This document shows, one piece after another, positions 5,070-7,377 of a stretch of 7,377 nucleotides of DNA (its first letter is position 1; each line of letters starts with the position of its first letter). The translations under genes were made by a program, and so were the position numbers. Source of the stretch: a bacterium (GTDB lineage Bacteria > Auribacterota > UBA6266); the NCBI GenBank assembly GCA_023228325.1, contig JALOBK010000006.1, positions 4,711-12,087 of the forward strand. The letters are read 5' to 3'. Below the pieces are notes generated by a model that was not told the origin of the DNA, did no database searches, and was given only the letters and a program-made list of their open reading frames with translations.

Positions 5070-5841
5070 ATCAGATGCAAATTTTATTGCGGAATGTATT
5101 AGACAAGAATTATATAGTAAACGAGCATATGTTTTGGAAAGTAATACTGTTAAAAGAATAGTAGAAATGGATGATTTTTCTTTGATAAATAAATATATAA
5201 GAACTATACCTAAAAATATTATAACTGAAGCCATGTCCCCAGATGTTGTACTGTCTGTTTCTTTTATTTTGTGGTGGATTGTCGGTGGGGTTGCCACTCT
5301 TCTGGGAACTTTGTTTGGATTGAAAAAAGGAACAGAATATGTGAAAAAAGTAAATGATATTAAAAAAGAAAATAATGAACTAAAATCACAAATTGCACAA
5401 ATGAAATCTAGTAAAACGATGGATATTTCAAATATAAAATCCATTATATCATCCACATTCAAAAATTTAAAATCTGCACTATCATTAAAATATCAAGCTC
5501 TTAAAAATTTAAAACCACAAGAAATTAAAATGCCAAGTGTTGATTTCTTGAAAACCTCATCTTTATTATCTAGTGTTGGATCTGGAATTTTAATATTTGC
5601 TTTATCCGTTGGATTTGTATGGTTGATTAAATTGGGGGCAACTATGGTAAAAAAAATAATAGAATATATGAAAAATTTACATAAGGCAGATCCAAAAGTC
5701 GCAACCGCATTTGCTAATAGGGCCAAATCTGCTTCTGATAGTTTGAGAAAGAAAGCGGAGATAGCAAAAATTCAAGATAAGAAGAAGACAAATTCCGCTT
5801 CAAAAAATAATACAAAACAAAAATCAGCTGCAGTTGTTTAA
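5050..5841 (+). CDS. Hypothetical membrane protein with two predicted spans
   Basis: I do not recognise this 263-aa protein. The ATG at 5050 overlaps the last 20 bases of the protease gene; AGGAGA lies about 10 nt upstream, and AAGAAG is closer. A mixed, charged N-terminal segment is followed by a hydrophobic span near residues 66-92 (SVSFILWWIVGGVATLLGTLFG). Next is a charged, probably coiled-coil stretch of about 94-120 (VKKVNDIKKENNELKSQIAQM). A second span lies near 172-197 (VGSGILIFALSVGFVWLIKL). The tail after 200 is rich in lysine, serine and asparagine. An even number of spans puts both ends on the same side. The tight coupling suggests it is a partner, target or co-product of the secreted protease. 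A holin, a membrane-inserted virion protein or a lysis factor are all possible, and none is supported by a motif. Confidence 0.85.
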   Translation: MKLKLNKSDANFIAECIRQELYSKRAYVLESNTVKRIVEMDDFSLINKYIRTIPKNIITEAMSPDVVLSVSFILWWIVGGVATLLGTLFGLKKGTEYVKKVNDIKKENNELKSQIAQMKSSKTMDISNIKSIISSTFKNLKSALSLKYQALKNLKPQEIKMPSVDFLKTSSLLSSVGSGILIFALSVGFVWLIKLGATMVKKIIEYMKNLHKADPKVATAFANRAKSASDSLRKKAEIAKIQDKKKTNSASKNNTKQKSAAVV

Positions 5842-5868
5842 TTTTAAGTGTAATACGTAAAGGGGTTA

Positions 5869-7377
5869 ATGGTGAAAGATTTATATTCTCGGTTTATAGA
5901 ATATATTAACTACGTAAAAAATGTTAATATAACTCAAGATGAATTAGATAATTTCACAGTAGATTCAATATATGATCAAAAATATGTAAATCTTGTAGAA
6001 AATAAAGCAGAATTCTTGAATTTTTATGATAGGGTGCTTAAAGTGCGCTGTCATGATAGCAGTGATAATATTAGATTAAATAATCTTTTAACAGATTGGT
6101 ATTCTTCTTTAAAAACATTATCTACTGAACATAGAAATTTATCTGATCCATTTAAAGCAGATTTGGAAGATATAGATAAACTATTGGAATCTTATGGTAT
6201 TAATTTTTATCATTGGTTAACCCCATCTTCTAAACCATATTTCCTTATGGATCTTGTTAACCTATATCACATAAAAGGATCTCCATTATCAGTATCTGAA
6301 GCAATCAAATATTTCTTTCAATTGGACAACGAAATATATGAATACTGGTTAGAATATGTTCCTGCTGGTCCGGATCTTGTTTTCAGGGGAATTGCTTCGT
6401 TAAATAATACTTCTATTCCTGGATGGCAAAGTGAAATTTATAGACCATATAGCACATTAAATACAGATCCACATTGGTATTACACAAAACAAAATATTCT
6501 TGATTTGCATGCAGTTTCTAAAATAAAATTACCATCCATGACCCCGTTCTTTAATGTTGTGTTATCAGCAAATATAATGGATCTCAAGAAAGCATATCTA
6601 ATTCTTAGCTATAGGGCAAGACTAGAATATCAGCAATGGTTAGCAACATCAAATATAGATGATAAAAAGAAATGGGAATATACTCCTTTAAATAAAAAGA
6701 TTTCCTTATTGGAAGCAGTTTTAGCATACAGCATCTTATATAATGAAAAGAATAGTCGATTTCTCCCAGCAGATCCAATATCTCCAAGAATGACATGGAA
6801 TCCAGATGGAGCATCCGTTTCTTTTGAAAAAGATTATGATGATTCTTTTGGCATTATAACGGTTGAAGATGATGAGCATGATCATCCAGATTTTATGCCA
6901 ATGATATTCACTGGAGATCCATCAAGACTTGTTAAATATGTTCTTGATGATAGAATAGAAACCAAAAATAATATTCCAGAAAAATTACAAGAAACTGGTG
7001 CTATTTCATTTCAGACATCGGCATATGTTGGTGGTGGAATAAATCAAAATGGCGATGTAACAAATGGATTTTACAGATTTGAATTATACAACCATGAATG
7101 GGAATTTGAAAATTATCTTCCAAAGAAATTAAGAAATCATATGATGATAGCCAACGATGAATTGGTTTTTGTTTTGGGTGGTGTTGATGAAAATGGAGAT
7201 CTGAATCATAATATTTATTCTTATGATTTATTTTTGAAAAATTGGACAGTACAACCATATTTATTTCCATTGAATATTCTTGATTGTGGATATTGCTTAA
7301 TAGAGAAAAGAGAATTATTTATTGTTGGTGGATTTGATTTTGATTTAAGAGATTTCTCCAATAGATGTTTTAAATTT
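5869..7377 (+). CDS. Large phage-type tail or baseplate-like protein with Kelch-like repeats (N-terminal part, cut by window edge)
   Basis: The reading frame is open for 503 codons and runs off the right edge. AAAGGGG (5859-5865) lies 3 nt before the ATG 5869; the next codon is GTG 5872, at a better spacing of 6 nt, so the start may be either. Residues 125-152 (LMDLVNLYHIKGSPLSVSEAIKYFFQL) resemble the helical segment with the KGT/KGS turn in phage tail and baseplate proteins of the P2 gpI type; this likeness is by eye. Residues 170-380 are tryptophan- and tyrosine-rich and unassigned. From about residue 386 there are Kelch-like blades: GGG at 388-390 with W411, GG at 437-438 with SYDLFLKNW (451-459), and GG at 487-488 at the edge. 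These form beta-propeller blades that usually bind proteins or glycans. It follows the protease and membrane protein on the same strand. A virion baseplate or host-contact protein is the best reading, at moderate confidence. Confidence 0.75.
   Translation, partial: MVKDLYSRFIEYINYVKNVNITQDELDNFTVDSIYDQKYVNLVENKAEFLNFYDRVLKVRCHDSSDNIRLNNLLTDWYSSLKTLSTEHRNLSDPFKADLEDIDKLLESYGINFYHWLTPSSKPYFLMDLVNLYHIKGSPLSVSEAIKYFFQLDNEIYEYWLEYVPAGPDLVFRGIASLNNTSIPGWQSEIYRPYSTLNTDPHWYYTKQNILDLHAVSKIKLPSMTPFFNVVLSANIMDLKKAYLILSYRARLEYQQWLATSNIDDKKKWEYTPLNKKISLLEAVLAYSILYNEKNSRFLPADPISPRMTWNPDGASVSFEKDYDDSFGIITVEDDEHDHPDFMPMIFTGDPSRLVKYVLDDRIETKNNIPEKLQETGAISFQTSAYVGGGINQNGDVTNGFYRFELYNHEWEFENYLPKKLRNHMMIANDELVFVLGGVDENGDLNHNIYSYDLFLKNWTVQPYLFPLNILDCGYCLIEKRELFIVGGFDFDLRDFSNRCFKF

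Noticed and set aside
5031..5726. Minus-strand open frames opposite the membrane protein gene, with hydrophobic-looking translations.
   Set aside because: They mirror the reverse strand of coding sequence; the plus-strand gene has the ribosome site and the better codon pattern.
5851..5857. TAATACG looks like the start of a T7 promoter.
   Set aside because: Only seven bases match and the rest of the T7 consensus is absent.
6605..7270. Minus-strand open frames at 6605-6814 and 7001-7270.
   Set aside because: They lie inside a 503-codon plus-strand frame with Kelch-like repeats and show no start signals.

Overview
The window looks like part of a large AT-rich tailed-phage genome or prophage (inference). 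The genes are tightly packed, with ATGA-type or near overlaps and strong GGAGG-type ribosome sites. There are phage-style RNA-repair genes, a self-splicing intron carrying a homing endonuclease, and at the right edge a gene with baseplate-like and Kelch-like sequence. The strong Shine-Dalgarno sites and AT bias would fit a low-GC host, but the host cannot be named from the sequence. No stretch longer than 300 bases lacks a gene.

Left part (about 1-4212, minus strand, read right to left): a five-gene operon. In transcription order it encodes an 89-aa protein with a zinc-ribbon look, an unrecognised 219-aa protein, an ATP-dependent RNA ligase of the DRB0094/Rnl5-like type, an unrecognised 88-89-aa protein, and RtcB. 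RtcB is an RNA ligase with different chemistry (3'-phosphate or 2',3'-cyclic phosphate joined to 5'-OH). The two ligases together would cover both kinds of RNA break. A plausible role is repair of tRNAs or other RNAs cut by host defence nucleases.

rtcB is split by a 918-nt group I intron (1461 to 544). Helices P1, P3-P10 and P9.0 can be read by eye, and the intron ends in G. Removing it joins the codons for GTVGGG to NHFIEF, which restores the conserved RtcB metal-site motif GGGNHF. The intron encodes a two-motif LAGLIDADG endonuclease whose TGA stop straddles the 3' splice site (TG in the intron, A in the exon). The rtcB 3' end lies beyond the left edge.

Middle (4213-4376): a divergent, very AT-rich control region. 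It has a minus-strand hairpin followed by a T tract, a candidate minus-strand promoter overlapping it, and a 14-bp palindrome.

Right part (4377-7377, plus strand): a secreted HtrA/DegP-like serine protease without a PDZ domain, a two-span membrane protein whose start overlaps the protease end, and the first 503 codons of a long protein. Its N-terminal half has a motif reminiscent of phage baseplate/tail proteins and its C-terminal part carries Kelch-like repeats. This gene runs off the right edge.
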